DNA of 64,000 bases from Streptomyces spinosisporus. Lineage in GTDB: Bacteria; Actinomycetota; Actinomycetes; Streptomycetales; Streptomycetaceae. The position numbers and the translations under genes are program-made. The stretch covers positions 1 to 64,000 of the forward strand of contig NZ_JALDAX010000008.1 of the NCBI RefSeq assembly GCF_022698145.1, given 5' to 3'. The notes under the pieces are model-generated. The model ran no database searches and was not told the DNA's origin. It saw only the letters and a program-made list of their open reading frames with translations. Of the stretch, positions 25,780-33,456 are shown piece by piece; position 1 is the stretch's first letter, and each line of letters starts with the position of its first letter.

Positions 25780-26691
25780 GTGAAGACGGAGCTGACGGAG
25801 CTACCCCTCGACCAGGTGCGCACCCTGCTCGCGGTGGTGGACGAGGGGACGTTCGACGCGGCGGCCGCGGCGCTGCATGTGACGCCGTCGGCGGTCAGTC
25901 AGCGGGTGAAGGCGCTGGAGCAGCGCACCGGGCGGGTGCTGCTGCTGCGCACCAAACCGGTCAGGCCGACGGAGTCGGGCGAGATCGTCGTGCGCTTCGC
26001 CCGGCAGCTCGCGCGGCTGGAACGCGACGCGCGCACCGAACTCGGCATGAGCGCCGCCGGGGAGGCGACCCGGGTCTCGATCGCGGTGAACGCCGACTCG
26101 CTGGCCACCTGGTTCCTGCCGGCGCTCACACAGGTACGCCATGAGCCGCGGCTCTGTTTCGAGCTGCGCCGCGAGGACGAGACCCGCACGGCGTCCCTGC
26201 TGCGCGAGGGTGTGGTGATGGCCGCCGTCACATCGTCGCCCGAGCCCGTGACGGGCTGTTCCGTACGCGCCCTCGGAAAGATGCGCTACGTCCCCGTCGC
26301 CCACCCCGACTTCGCCCGCGAGCACCTCGACGGCCCCCTCCGCGACGTCCTCGCCACCGCGCCCACCGTGGGCTTCGACCGCAGCGACGACCTCCAGGAC
26401 AGCTTCGTCCGCCGCCTGCGCCACGACCGCACCGGCGCAAGCCCCGAACGCCACTACGTCCCGACCTCCGAGGGCTTCGCGGCATCCGTCGCCGCCGGCC
26501 TTGGCTGGGGCCTGGTCCCCGAGGTCCAGGCCGAACCCCTCCTCCGCACGGGCCACCTCATCAACTTCGCCCCCGACCACGCCCTGGACGTCCCCCTGTA
26601 CTGGCAACAGTGGAAACTCGACTCCCCGGCACTGGCCGTGGTGGCGAAGGCGGTACTCGCCGCGGCGGAGGGGGCGTTGCGGGGCGGGTGA
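25780..26691 (+). CDS. LysR-family regulator, ArgP/LysG type
   Basis: A 303-residue regulator. The N-terminal winged helix reads FDAAAAALHVTPSAVSQRVKALE, followed by the linker helix and a C-terminal substrate-binding domain (RVSIAVNADSLATWFLPAL, AVTSSPEPVTGCSVRALGKM). ArgP/LysG proteins sense lysine or arginine and activate the exporter gene. GTG 25780 is one base from the operator arm. The divergent lysE gene is the expected target. Confidence 0.9.
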   Translation: MKTELTELPLDQVRTLLAVVDEGTFDAAAAALHVTPSAVSQRVKALEQRTGRVLLLRTKPVRPTESGEIVVRFARQLARLERDARTELGMSAAGEATRVSIAVNADSLATWFLPALTQVRHEPRLCFELRREDETRTASLLREGVVMAAVTSSPEPVTGCSVRALGKMRYVPVAHPDFAREHLDGPLRDVLATAPTVGFDRSDDLQDSFVRRLRHDRTGASPERHYVPTSEGFAASVAAGLGWGLVPEVQAEPLLRTGHLINFAPDHALDVPLYWQQWKLDSPALAVVAKAVLAAAEGALRGG

Positions 26692-27175
26692 ACTCGTCTG
26701 CTGCTGGGACTTCGCAGCGGTGCGATGAGGTCCGGTGCGTCTGGGGTGGGCCGCCGGAAGTACCCCGCGGCGTACGGCGCCGTGCGGCCGGATCAGACCA
26801 CCGCATCGCCACCTCCACGTACCGCACCCAACGGAGGCAGCGGTCCGGCACGCGTGAACCCATGGCGGACGGAACGAAGCGCGAGCGTTCGGTGCGGCAC
26901 GGGTACGGCCCGAGCGGACCGCCGCATCGCCACCCGCGCGTGCGGCGCCGGACGGAAGCGGCGCCCGGCGCAGGTGAAACCACCAGCGCACGGCACGTCG
27001 GGGCCACTCGGGGCGGCGCGGTGCATCCGGAGCCGCCACCTCGGTGGTGCAGCGCCACGCGCCCGGGTGAACCCACCCGAGCCCGCGCGCAGCGCGAGCA
27101 TCGGTGCCACGCGGTGCACACCGGCCCTATCGGCACACCGCACCCCGCCGCCCGACCGAAGCGGTGCCCGGTGGC
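26692..27175. repeat. Gene-free 484 bp with degenerate repeats
   Basis: I see no credible gene here; translations in every frame are low-complexity and Arg/Pro-rich. Related segments recur: ACC(A/G)CCGCATCGCCACC at 26798 and 26929, GTGAA(C/A)CCA at 26854, 26974 and 27067, and GCGCGAGC followed by TCGGTGC at about 26881 and 27096. Spacing is irregular (about 95-130 bp). They may be decayed copies of one unit. Confidence 0.5.
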
Positions 27176-27880
27176 TCAGTGCAGGGAGTTCAGTTGTGCG
27201 GAGGCGCTGTCCAGGAGCATGTCCAGGGCCGTTGGGTAGGCGCTGTGGGTCATGCGGGCTGCCAGGAGGGGGGCTGTTTCGGCGATACGGGGGTGGGTGG
27301 TGCGGGGGAGGCGGGCGTAGGTGGATCGCCAGACGGCCTCGTCGGCGCGTAGTGCCGCGCTGGGCAGGGTCAGGGAGGCGGCGTCCAGGGCGGCGAAGGC
27401 CAGGGTCTGGTCGATGAAGGCGTGGTAGATGCGGACCGTGTCCGCCGGTGGGAAACCGGCCGAGCGCAGTATCTCCAGGACGGCCTCGTCCGCCGCCAGT
27501 TCGTTGGCGCGGCCACTGACCCGGCTGGTGGTGAGCACGGCCGCCTGCGGGCGGGCGAGGTAGGCGGCGTGGATGCGCAGGCCGACGGCGCGCAGGTCCG
27601 TGCGCCACTCCCCCGTCGGGGCCCAGCCGTCGAGGGCCTGTCCGATGAGTGCGTCGCCGATGGCGAGGGTGAGGTCGTCCATGCCGCGGAAGTAGCGGTA
27701 GAGGGTGCTCGGATCGGCGTCCAGGGCGAGGCCGAGACGGCGTGCGGTCAGGCCCGCGCTGCCGTGTTCGCGCAGCATGCGCAGCGCGGTCTCGACGATG
27801 AGCGCCTCGGACAGCACCGTGCCGCTCTTGGTCGGCCGGCGCCTGCGCCGCTTCTCCTCGGGCACCACCGGTTTGGGCAC
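27176..27880 (-). CDS. TetR/AcrR-family regulator
   Basis: A 234-residue regulator. After a basic N-terminal tail (EKRRRRRPTKSGTVLS) the TetR helix-turn-helix reads LTARRLGLALDADPSTLYRYFRG. The C-terminal ligand domain resembles the TetR_C_1 group (ALDGWAPTGEWRTDLRAVGLRIH). GTG 27880 has GGAGG 7 bp upstream. It is divergent from the saccharopine dehydrogenase-like gene, and an inverted repeat lies between them, so it probably represses both. Confidence 0.88.
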   Translation of the reverse strand: MPKPVVPEEKRRRRRPTKSGTVLSEALIVETALRMLREHGSAGLTARRLGLALDADPSTLYRYFRGMDDLTLAIGDALIGQALDGWAPTGEWRTDLRAVGLRIHAAYLARPQAAVLTTSRVSGRANELAADEAVLEILRSAGFPPADTVRIYHAFIDQTLAFAALDAASLTLPSAALRADEAVWRSTYARLPRTTHPRIAETAPLLAARMTHSAYPTALDMLLDSASAQLNSLH

Positions 27881-27902
27881 CGCACGACCTCCCGCCTTAT
27901 GC

Positions 27903-27940
27903 CAACGCCATTGACCTTAGCCGACCTGCGGCGTTGTATC
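27903..27940. promoter_or_regulatory. Inverted repeat enclosing a -35 box between tetR and the dehydrogenase gene
   Basis: CAACGCC (27903-27909) and GGCGTTG (27930-27936) are perfect 7 bp arms 20 bp apart. TTGACC (27911-27916) with a loose -10 at about 27934-27940 is enclosed. A bound TetR dimer would block this promoter. The spacing is wide for TetR, so it might need two dimers. Confidence 0.45.
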
Positions 27941-27989
27941 AGCGGCGGGGCCCCTCAGCACTTCGACCCTCAGGACAGGGAGATCTGTC

Positions 27990-29204
27990 ATGCGTGTACT
28001 GCTCGTGGGCGCCGGAGGCGTCGGCACCGCCATCACCCGGATCGCCGCCCGGCGGCCGTTCTTCGAGGCGATGGTGGTCGCCGACTACGACCCGGCGCGC
28101 GCAGAGGCGGCCGTCGCCGCCCTCGACGACGCCCGCTTCGCAGCCGAGCGAGTCGATGCGAGTGACGAGGCCGCGGTGGCGGAGCTGCTGCGCCGGCACG
28201 AGTGCGATGTCCTCCTCAACGCCACCGACCCACGCTTCGTTATGCCCCTGTTCCGCGCGGCGCGCACCGCCGGCGCGACCTATCTCGACATGGCGATGTC
28301 CCTGTCGCACCCGCACGGCGAGCAGCCGTACGAGAAGTGTGGGGTCAAGCTGGGCGACGAGCAGTTCGCGCAGGCCGAGGAGTGGGAGAAGGCGGGCGCG
28401 CTGGCCCTCGTGGGCATGGGTGTGGAGCCCGGCCTGTCGGACGTCTTCGCCCGGTACGCCGCCGACGAACTCTTCGACGAGATCGAGGAGATCGGCGTCC
28501 GTGACGGCGCGAACCTCACCGTCGACGGGTACGACTTCGCCCCGTCCTTCAGCATCTGGACCACGATCGAGGAGTGCCTGAACCCTCCGGTCGTCTACGA
28601 GTCCGACCGCGGCTGGTTCACCACCGAGCCGTTCAGCGAGCCGGAGGTGTTCGACTTCCCCGAGGGCATCGGCCCCGTGGAGTGCGTGAACGTCGAGCAC
28701 GAGGAGGTGCTGCTCGTGCCGCGCTGGGTGAAGGCGCGCCGGGTCACCTTCAAGTACGGCCTGGGACGGGAGTTCATCGAGACGCTTCGGACCCTGCATC
28801 TGCTGGGACTCGACCGCACCGACCCGGTGACCGTGCCGAGCGCCGCGGGCGCCGTGGCGGTCTCGCCCCGGGACGTCGTCGCCGCGTGTCTGCCCGATCC
28901 GGCGACGCTGGGCGAGCGCATGCACGGCAAGACCTGCGCGGGCACCTGGGTGCGGGGCACCAAGGACGGTGCGCCGCGCGAGGTGTACCTCTACCACGTC
29001 GTGGACAACCAGTGGTCCATGGCGGAGTACGGCAGCCAGGCGGTGGTGTGGCAGACGGCCGTCAACCCGGTCGTCGCCCTCGAACTGGTCGCCACCGGCG
29101 CCTGGTCCGGCTCCGGCGTGCTCGGTCCCGAGGCGTTCCCGGCACGTCCCTTCCTCGAACTGCTCACCGCGTACGGCTCCCCGTGGGGCATGCGCGAGCA
29201 GTGA
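27990..29204 (+). CDS. Saccharopine dehydrogenase-family NAD(P)-binding protein
   Basis: A 404-residue oxidoreductase. The Rossmann start is VLLVGAGGVGTAITRIAARR, followed by DVLLNATDPRFVMPLFRAAR and GATYLDMAMS. The C-terminal domain carries FKYGLGREFIETLRTLHLLGL. It is of the Lys9/saccharopine reductase-like family; some members act on carboxynorspermidine or lysine catabolites. The true substrate is unknown. ATG 27990 has GGGAG about 7 bp upstream. It is divergent from a TetR regulator that probably controls it. Confidence 0.85.
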   Translation: MRVLLVGAGGVGTAITRIAARRPFFEAMVVADYDPARAEAAVAALDDARFAAERVDASDEAAVAELLRRHECDVLLNATDPRFVMPLFRAARTAGATYLDMAMSLSHPHGEQPYEKCGVKLGDEQFAQAEEWEKAGALALVGMGVEPGLSDVFARYAADELFDEIEEIGVRDGANLTVDGYDFAPSFSIWTTIEECLNPPVVYESDRGWFTTEPFSEPEVFDFPEGIGPVECVNVEHEEVLLVPRWVKARRVTFKYGLGREFIETLRTLHLLGLDRTDPVTVPSAAGAVAVSPRDVVAACLPDPATLGERMHGKTCAGTWVRGTKDGAPREVYLYHVVDNQWSMAEYGSQAVVWQTAVNPVVALELVATGAWSGSGVLGPEAFPARPFLELLTAYGSPWGMREQ

Positions 29205-29323
29205 CCGGAGGGGTTCGCGGCCTTCTCCAGGACTCCGTTGTTTCACACACGCATCGACAGGTGACCCGCAATCGAGTAAGCCATCGGCGAGGGCACGTAC
29301 GACTTCGATCGCAGGTGACATTG

Positions 29324-29572
29324 ATGGACGACTGGCGAGACCAGGCCGCGTGCCGCAGCGAGGACCCCGACCTCTTCTTTCCCATCGGCACGTCCGGCCC
29401 GGCACTGATGCAGACCGAGCAGGCCAAGGCGGTGTGCCGGCGCTGCCCCGTCCGGGAGCGGTGTCTGCGCTGGGCGCTGGACACCACGGAGTGCATGGGT
29501 GTCTGGGGCGGCACGAGCGAGACCGAACGGCGTGCGCTACGGCGACGGGAGCGCGCCGACGCACGCAACTGA
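29324..29572 (+). CDS. WhiB-family iron-sulfur regulator (WhiB1/WblE-like)
   Basis: An 82-residue WhiB-like protein. The four cluster cysteines are at 10, 38, 41 and 47 (QAACRSEDPDLFFP; AVCRRCPVRERCLRW), the turn reads GVWGGTSETERR, and the basic tail is RRALRRRERADARN. WhiB proteins bind a [4Fe-4S] cluster and region 4 of the main sigma factor. WhiB1/WblE carries DWR and DPELFFP close to the same positions, so this is probably a second paralogue in that group. ATG 29324 has AGGTGA about 6 bp upstream. Confidence 0.92.
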   Translation: MDDWRDQAACRSEDPDLFFPIGTSGPALMQTEQAKAVCRRCPVRERCLRWALDTTECMGVWGGTSETERRALRRRERADARN

Positions 29573-29615
29573 CACCACCGAGGCAGTCGATTGCTTCACC
29601 GGCAGATCGCCGCAC

Positions 29616-31442
29616 TCAGCCCTCGGGTGCCGGCCCGCCCGGCATGCGCAGGGTGAACACGGCGCCCGAGCCGGGTTCGCAGGCCGCGACGACCGTTCCA
29701 CCGTGCGCGGCGGTCAGATGACGGACGATCGGCAGGCCGAGTCCGCTGCCGCCGGTGCGGCGGCTGCGGGACTTCTCGGCCCGCCAGAACCGTTCGAAGA
29801 CATGCGGCAGATCCTCCGGCGCGATACCGCTGCCGGTGTCCGCCACGGTGAAGACGACCTCGTCGCCGTTGCGGCGGACCGCGAGGGTGACGGTGCCGTC
29901 GGCGGGTGTGTGCCGCAGCGCGTTGGAGACCAGGTTGCCGAGCGCCTGCCGCATGCGCACCGGGTCGGCGTCGAGCCAGGCGGCGCCGTCGTCCTCCGTG
30001 CGGATGGTGACGCCGGCCGCGTCGGCGGCGACACGGTGGGCGGCGGCCACCTGGTCGAGCAGCTCGTCGGCGCGCACCGGTTCGCGGTGCAGCCGCAGGG
30101 TGCCGGCGTCGGCGGCGGCGAGATCCTGGAGGTCGTCGATGACGCGCTGGAGCACCAGGGCCTCCTCGTGCAGGGAGGCGAGCAGCGCGGGATCCGGGTC
30201 GACCACACCGTCCCGGGTGACCTCCAGCCAGCCGCGGATGTTGGTGAGCGGGCTGCGCAGTTCGTGGGCGATGTCGCTGACCATGGCCTTGCGCTGGGAC
30301 TCCAGGCGTTCGCGGCGCTCGGTGAGGTCGTTGAACGCCTCGGCCAGGATGCCGGTCTCGTCCCGCGTGGTCACCGGTACCCGCACATGCATGTCCGGCG
30401 GCTGCTGGGCCGCTTCGGTCAGCGCGCGCAGGGGCCGTACGAGGCGGGTGGCGACGACGGCCGTGACGACGACGGTGACGGCGAGCACCAGCCCGGCGGC
30501 GCCGACGATCTTGGCCTTGTTGGCCGGGGACATGTCGAAGCGGGGCGGGGCGGTCTCGTCGTCCCCGAGGTAGAGCTCGGCCACGGGCGCGACGTACGGG
30601 TCGAGTTGGGCACGCAGCGCGTCGTCCGTGCAGCTGCGTACGGTCTTCATCGCCGAGGAGTCGCCCATCTTGGCGTACTTGGCGACGAGGTATCTGCTCG
30701 ACGGGGCCGCCGCGTTGGGGTTGAGCATGAGGTAGAGCGGCTGGTCGGAGCCGAGGCCGTGGTCCTTGAGGCAGCCGCGGGCGCCCTCGCTCAACGCCTC
30801 GAGGGCCTTGGTCTCGGTGCGGGTGGGGACGCCGAGCTGTCCGTATCCGCACTCCTGGGGCAGGTAGTCGGACGCGGCGGTCCCGTCCGGGTCGAGGAGG
30901 GCGGGGCGGCCGCTCGGTGTCTGCTCGATCCTGGTGTCGATGCTGAAGCGGGCGTAGCAGGACCGCTGTTTCTCGGCGATGGCCTGCAGCGTGCTGCGTT
31001 CGCGTGCGGTGAGCTTGTACGGGCCGACCGCGCGGGGGTCGATCCCGCTGAGCTGTGCGCCGGTCTCGCTGTAGGTGTCGCTGTGCAGGGGGTCGACGGT
31101 CGCTGCGGCTCCGAGCGGCAGGGCGGTGCCCTTGGCGGCGGAGTCGGCGATCAGGGTGCGGTCGGCGGTCGTCAGCGCGATGCGCCGGCCGGTCTGCGCG
31201 GCCAGGTGCCGTACGACGGACTGGACGCCGTTCCAGCGGGGGTGGGTGGCGGCGTAGCCGCTGAGCTCGGCCAGGATCTTCATGTCGTCGGCGAGGTCCT
31301 GTCCCTGTTCCTCGCGCAGGGCCCGGGTGGTGGTCTCCACCGCCAGCCAGGCCGTCGCCGCCACCGAGCAGACCGCGATGAGGGCCGACGCGATCAGCAG
31401 CCGCACCAGCAGCCGCTTGCGCAGCGGGATACGGCGCTTCAC
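29616..31442 (-). CDS. Sensor histidine kinase (membrane-bound, HAMP)
   Basis: A 608-residue kinase. The first membrane segment lies at about residues 12-34 (LLIASALIAVCSVAATAWLA), followed by a roughly 270-residue external domain, then a second segment (IVGAAGLVLAVTVVVTAVVA), HAMP, and the H-box SDIAHELRSPLTNI with His at about residue 393. The N-box NLVSNALRHTPADG, G1 VADTGSGIAPEDLP, F FERFWRAEKSR and G2 GGSGLGLPIV are complete. The external domain has four or more cysteines (RSCYARF, QECGYG, RGCLKDHG, RSCTDD) that may form disulfides. GTG 31442 overlaps the regulator's stop. Confidence 0.92.
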   Translation of the reverse strand: MKRRIPLRKRLLVRLLIASALIAVCSVAATAWLAVETTTRALREEQGQDLADDMKILAELSGYAATHPRWNGVQSVVRHLAAQTGRRIALTTADRTLIADSAAKGTALPLGAAATVDPLHSDTYSETGAQLSGIDPRAVGPYKLTARERSTLQAIAEKQRSCYARFSIDTRIEQTPSGRPALLDPDGTAASDYLPQECGYGQLGVPTRTETKALEALSEGARGCLKDHGLGSDQPLYLMLNPNAAAPSSRYLVAKYAKMGDSSAMKTVRSCTDDALRAQLDPYVAPVAELYLGDDETAPPRFDMSPANKAKIVGAAGLVLAVTVVVTAVVATRLVRPLRALTEAAQQPPDMHVRVPVTTRDETGILAEAFNDLTERRERLESQRKAMVSDIAHELRSPLTNIRGWLEVTRDGVVDPDPALLASLHEEALVLQRVIDDLQDLAAADAGTLRLHREPVRADELLDQVAAAHRVAADAAGVTIRTEDDGAAWLDADPVRMRQALGNLVSNALRHTPADGTVTLAVRRNGDEVVFTVADTGSGIAPEDLPHVFERFWRAEKSRSRRTGGSGLGLPIVRHLTAAHGGTVVAACEPGSGAVFTLRMPGGPAPEG

Positions 31443-32146
31443 GGACGGCCGCCGCTGAGCTTGTAGCCGACCCCGAACACGGTCAGCAGCCGCACCGGGC
31501 GGCGCGGGTCGGTCTCGATCTTGCGGCGCAGGTTCATGATGTGGACGTCGATGGCGCGCTCGGTGGACGCCCGGTCGAAGCCGTGGGTGCACTGCAGCAA
31601 CTGCCGCCGGGTGAAGACGCGTTCGGGCTCGGCGACCATGGCCAGCAGGATCTGGAACTCCGCCGGGGTGCACTCCACCGGCTCGCCCTCGCAGCGCACC
31701 TCGTGCCGCTCCGGGTCCACGCTGAGCCCCGCCGCCCGTACGACGGGATCCTCCCGCAGGCCGACGGCCCGGCCGCTGCGCCGCAGCACGGTGCGGATGC
31801 GGGCCATCAGCTCGCGCGGGCTGTACGGCTTCGTCATGTAGTCGTCGGCGCCCAGTTCCAGCCCGAGCAGGACGTCGTCCTCCTCGGAGCGGGCGGTGAG
31901 CATCACCACGGGGATGTCGTCCCCGGACCGGTCACCGCCGCGCAGCACCCGGCACACCCCGAAGCCGTCTACGACGGGCAGCATGAGGTCGAGGACGACC
32001 AGGTCGGGCCGGAGTCTGCGGGCGGCGTCCAGCGCGGCCGCGCCGTCGTGGACCACCGTGGCCGTATGGCCCTCGGCCAGCAGGGAACGGCGTATGAGTT
32101 CGGCCTGCATCTCGTCGTCCTCGGCGACCAGCACATGTGCGCACAC
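31439..32146 (-). CDS. OmpR/PhoB-family response regulator
   Basis: A 235-residue regulator. Receiver residues are D10/D11, phosphoacceptor D53 (LVVLDLMLP), and K106 (YMTKPYSP). The C-terminal winged helix contains FTRRQLLQCTHGF and ERAIDVHIMNLRRKIE. It pairs with the histidine kinase that follows in the same operon (4 bp overlap). The L,D-transpeptidase gene begins 18 bp upstream on the same strand, so a cell-wall signal is a reasonable guess. GTG start. Confidence 0.94.
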   Translation of the reverse strand: MCAHVLVAEDDEMQAELIRRSLLAEGHTATVVHDGAAALDAARRLRPDLVVLDLMLPVVDGFGVCRVLRGGDRSGDDIPVVMLTARSEEDDVLLGLELGADDYMTKPYSPRELMARIRTVLRRSGRAVGLREDPVVRAAGLSVDPERHEVRCEGEPVECTPAEFQILLAMVAEPERVFTRRQLLQCTHGFDRASTERAIDVHIMNLRRKIETDPRRPVRLLTVFGVGYKLSGGRP

Positions 32147-32164
32147 GCGGCGGATCCTAGATGG

Positions 32165-32926
32165 TCAGCGCGCGAGGGACTTGGCGTCCCCCATGACGGC
32201 GATGGGATGGAGGGCGGGGTCGAGCGCGCGCAGCAGGTCCTTCATGTGCCGCTCGGAGATGCTGACGCAGCCGTGGGTGGGGCCGCCGTGGTCGACGTGG
32301 AACCATATGCCGCCGCCCCGGGCGGCCCCGAGGGGACGGGTCCAGTCGAGCGGGGTGGTGCCCGGCTTGCGGTTGTAGTTGATGGCCACCACGTAGTCGA
32401 AGGAGCCGGCGAGCGGCTCGCCCTCGAATCCCGTGCCGGGCGAGACGAACCCGCGGGAGTGGTGGTACGGCAGCCGCGTGCCGGGGTCGGCCAGCAGCCC
32501 GCCGGCGTCGGTGAGGCCGTACACGCCGATGGGCGAGCGCAGGTCGTTGCCCATGTGGTGGTCGGACCAGCCCTTGAGCGCGTTGTGCGCGGGCCAGGTG
32601 GCGTCGGCGTGCCAGCCCTCGGCCGTGCGCCGGTACAGGACGGCCGTGGAGCGCGGGGAGTCCTTGCCGCGACCGGTCACGACGACCGCCTGGCGGGCGT
32701 CGGTGGGGATGCGGGCGCGGGTCTTCGGGCCCAGGCCCGGCAGGTTCAGCGGGGCGCCCTGGGGGGACATCGCGGGCGAGGACGAGACGGTCGGACTGGT
32801 TGTGGGGGTACCCGGGTCGGCCGTGGCGCCGGGCGCAGGGCCCGTCGAGGCCACGGCCCCGCTGCCGCAACCCGTCAGGAGCAGACAGGCAGCGAGCAGG
32901 GCGAAACGGGGTTTCATCATGATCAC
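32165..32926 (-). CDS. L,D-transpeptidase (YkuD) lipoprotein
   Basis: A 253-residue lipoprotein. The signal peptide ends in the lipobox LLTGC (Cys at 20), then a Ser/Thr/Pro-rich linker and a YkuD domain. The catalytic region reads GIWFHVDHGGPTHGCVSIS, with Cys 220 and His 210-218 in the family order. YkuD enzymes make 3-3 crosslinks in peptidoglycan or attach proteins. GTG 32926, ATG 32920 and ATG 32917 are all possible starts. It is the first gene of a unit with the two-component system. Confidence 0.87.
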   Translation of the reverse strand: MIMMKPRFALLAACLLLTGCGSGAVASTGPAPGATADPGTPTTSPTVSSSPAMSPQGAPLNLPGLGPKTRARIPTDARQAVVVTGRGKDSPRSTAVLYRRTAEGWHADATWPAHNALKGWSDHHMGNDLRSPIGVYGLTDAGGLLADPGTRLPYHHSRGFVSPGTGFEGEPLAGSFDYVVAINYNRKPGTTPLDWTRPLGAARGGGIWFHVDHGGPTHGCVSISERHMKDLLRALDPALHPIAVMGDAKSLAR

Positions 32927-33096
32927 GGATCGACTGTGACCGACTCATGTGAGGAACTCGTCAGGTTTTGAGCGCTGTTCGACTTCGACAGTGCCCGTTC
33001 GGATCACATCACCCAGCGTCACAGGGCGCCGTCGCACTACGCTCGACATCACCCGTCACCGCAAGGACGTATCCCGTCATCCAGGAAGGACCGGGC

Positions 33097-33456
33097 ATGA
33101 GTGTTCGCGTGCGTCGTGTCTACGAGTCGCCCGAGCCGGACGACGGAGTCCGCGTCCTGGTCGACCGGCTGTGGCCGCGCGGGATCTCCAAGGAGTCCGC
33201 GCAGGTGGACGAGTGGCCGAAGGCCATGACCCCGTCCACCGAGCTGCGCCGCTGGTACCACGCGGGCGAGGGGTCCTACGAGGAGTTCGCCGGCCGGTAC
33301 GAGTCGGAGCTGGACGCCCCCGAGGCGGCCGAACTCCTGGATCACGTACGGGAGTTGGCTGCCAAGGGGACCGTGACGCTGCTGACCGCCGCCAAGGAGC
33401 CGGACACGAGTCACGCCGCCGTGCTGCTCCGGCTGCTGGAGGAGCGCTCGGCGTAG
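33097..33456 (+). CDS. DUF488 family protein
   Basis: A 119-residue protein of the YeaO-like DUF488 family: VRVRRVYESPEPDDGVRVLVDRLWPRG at the start and TVTLLTAAKEPDTSHAAVL near the end. No function is established. ATG 33097 has AGGAAGG 7-8 bp upstream. Its last 46 bp overlap the 3' end of the convergent GMC oxidase gene. Confidence 0.85.
   Translation: MSVRVRRVYESPEPDDGVRVLVDRLWPRGISKESAQVDEWPKAMTPSTELRRWYHAGEGSYEEFAGRYESELDAPEAAELLDHVRELAAKGTVTLLTAAKEPDTSHAAVLLRLLEERSA

Noticed and set aside
26725..27417. A gene in the plus strand across the repeat region
   Set aside because: Arg/Pro/Ala-rich translation that follows the DNA repeats; it also overlaps the minus-strand TetR gene.
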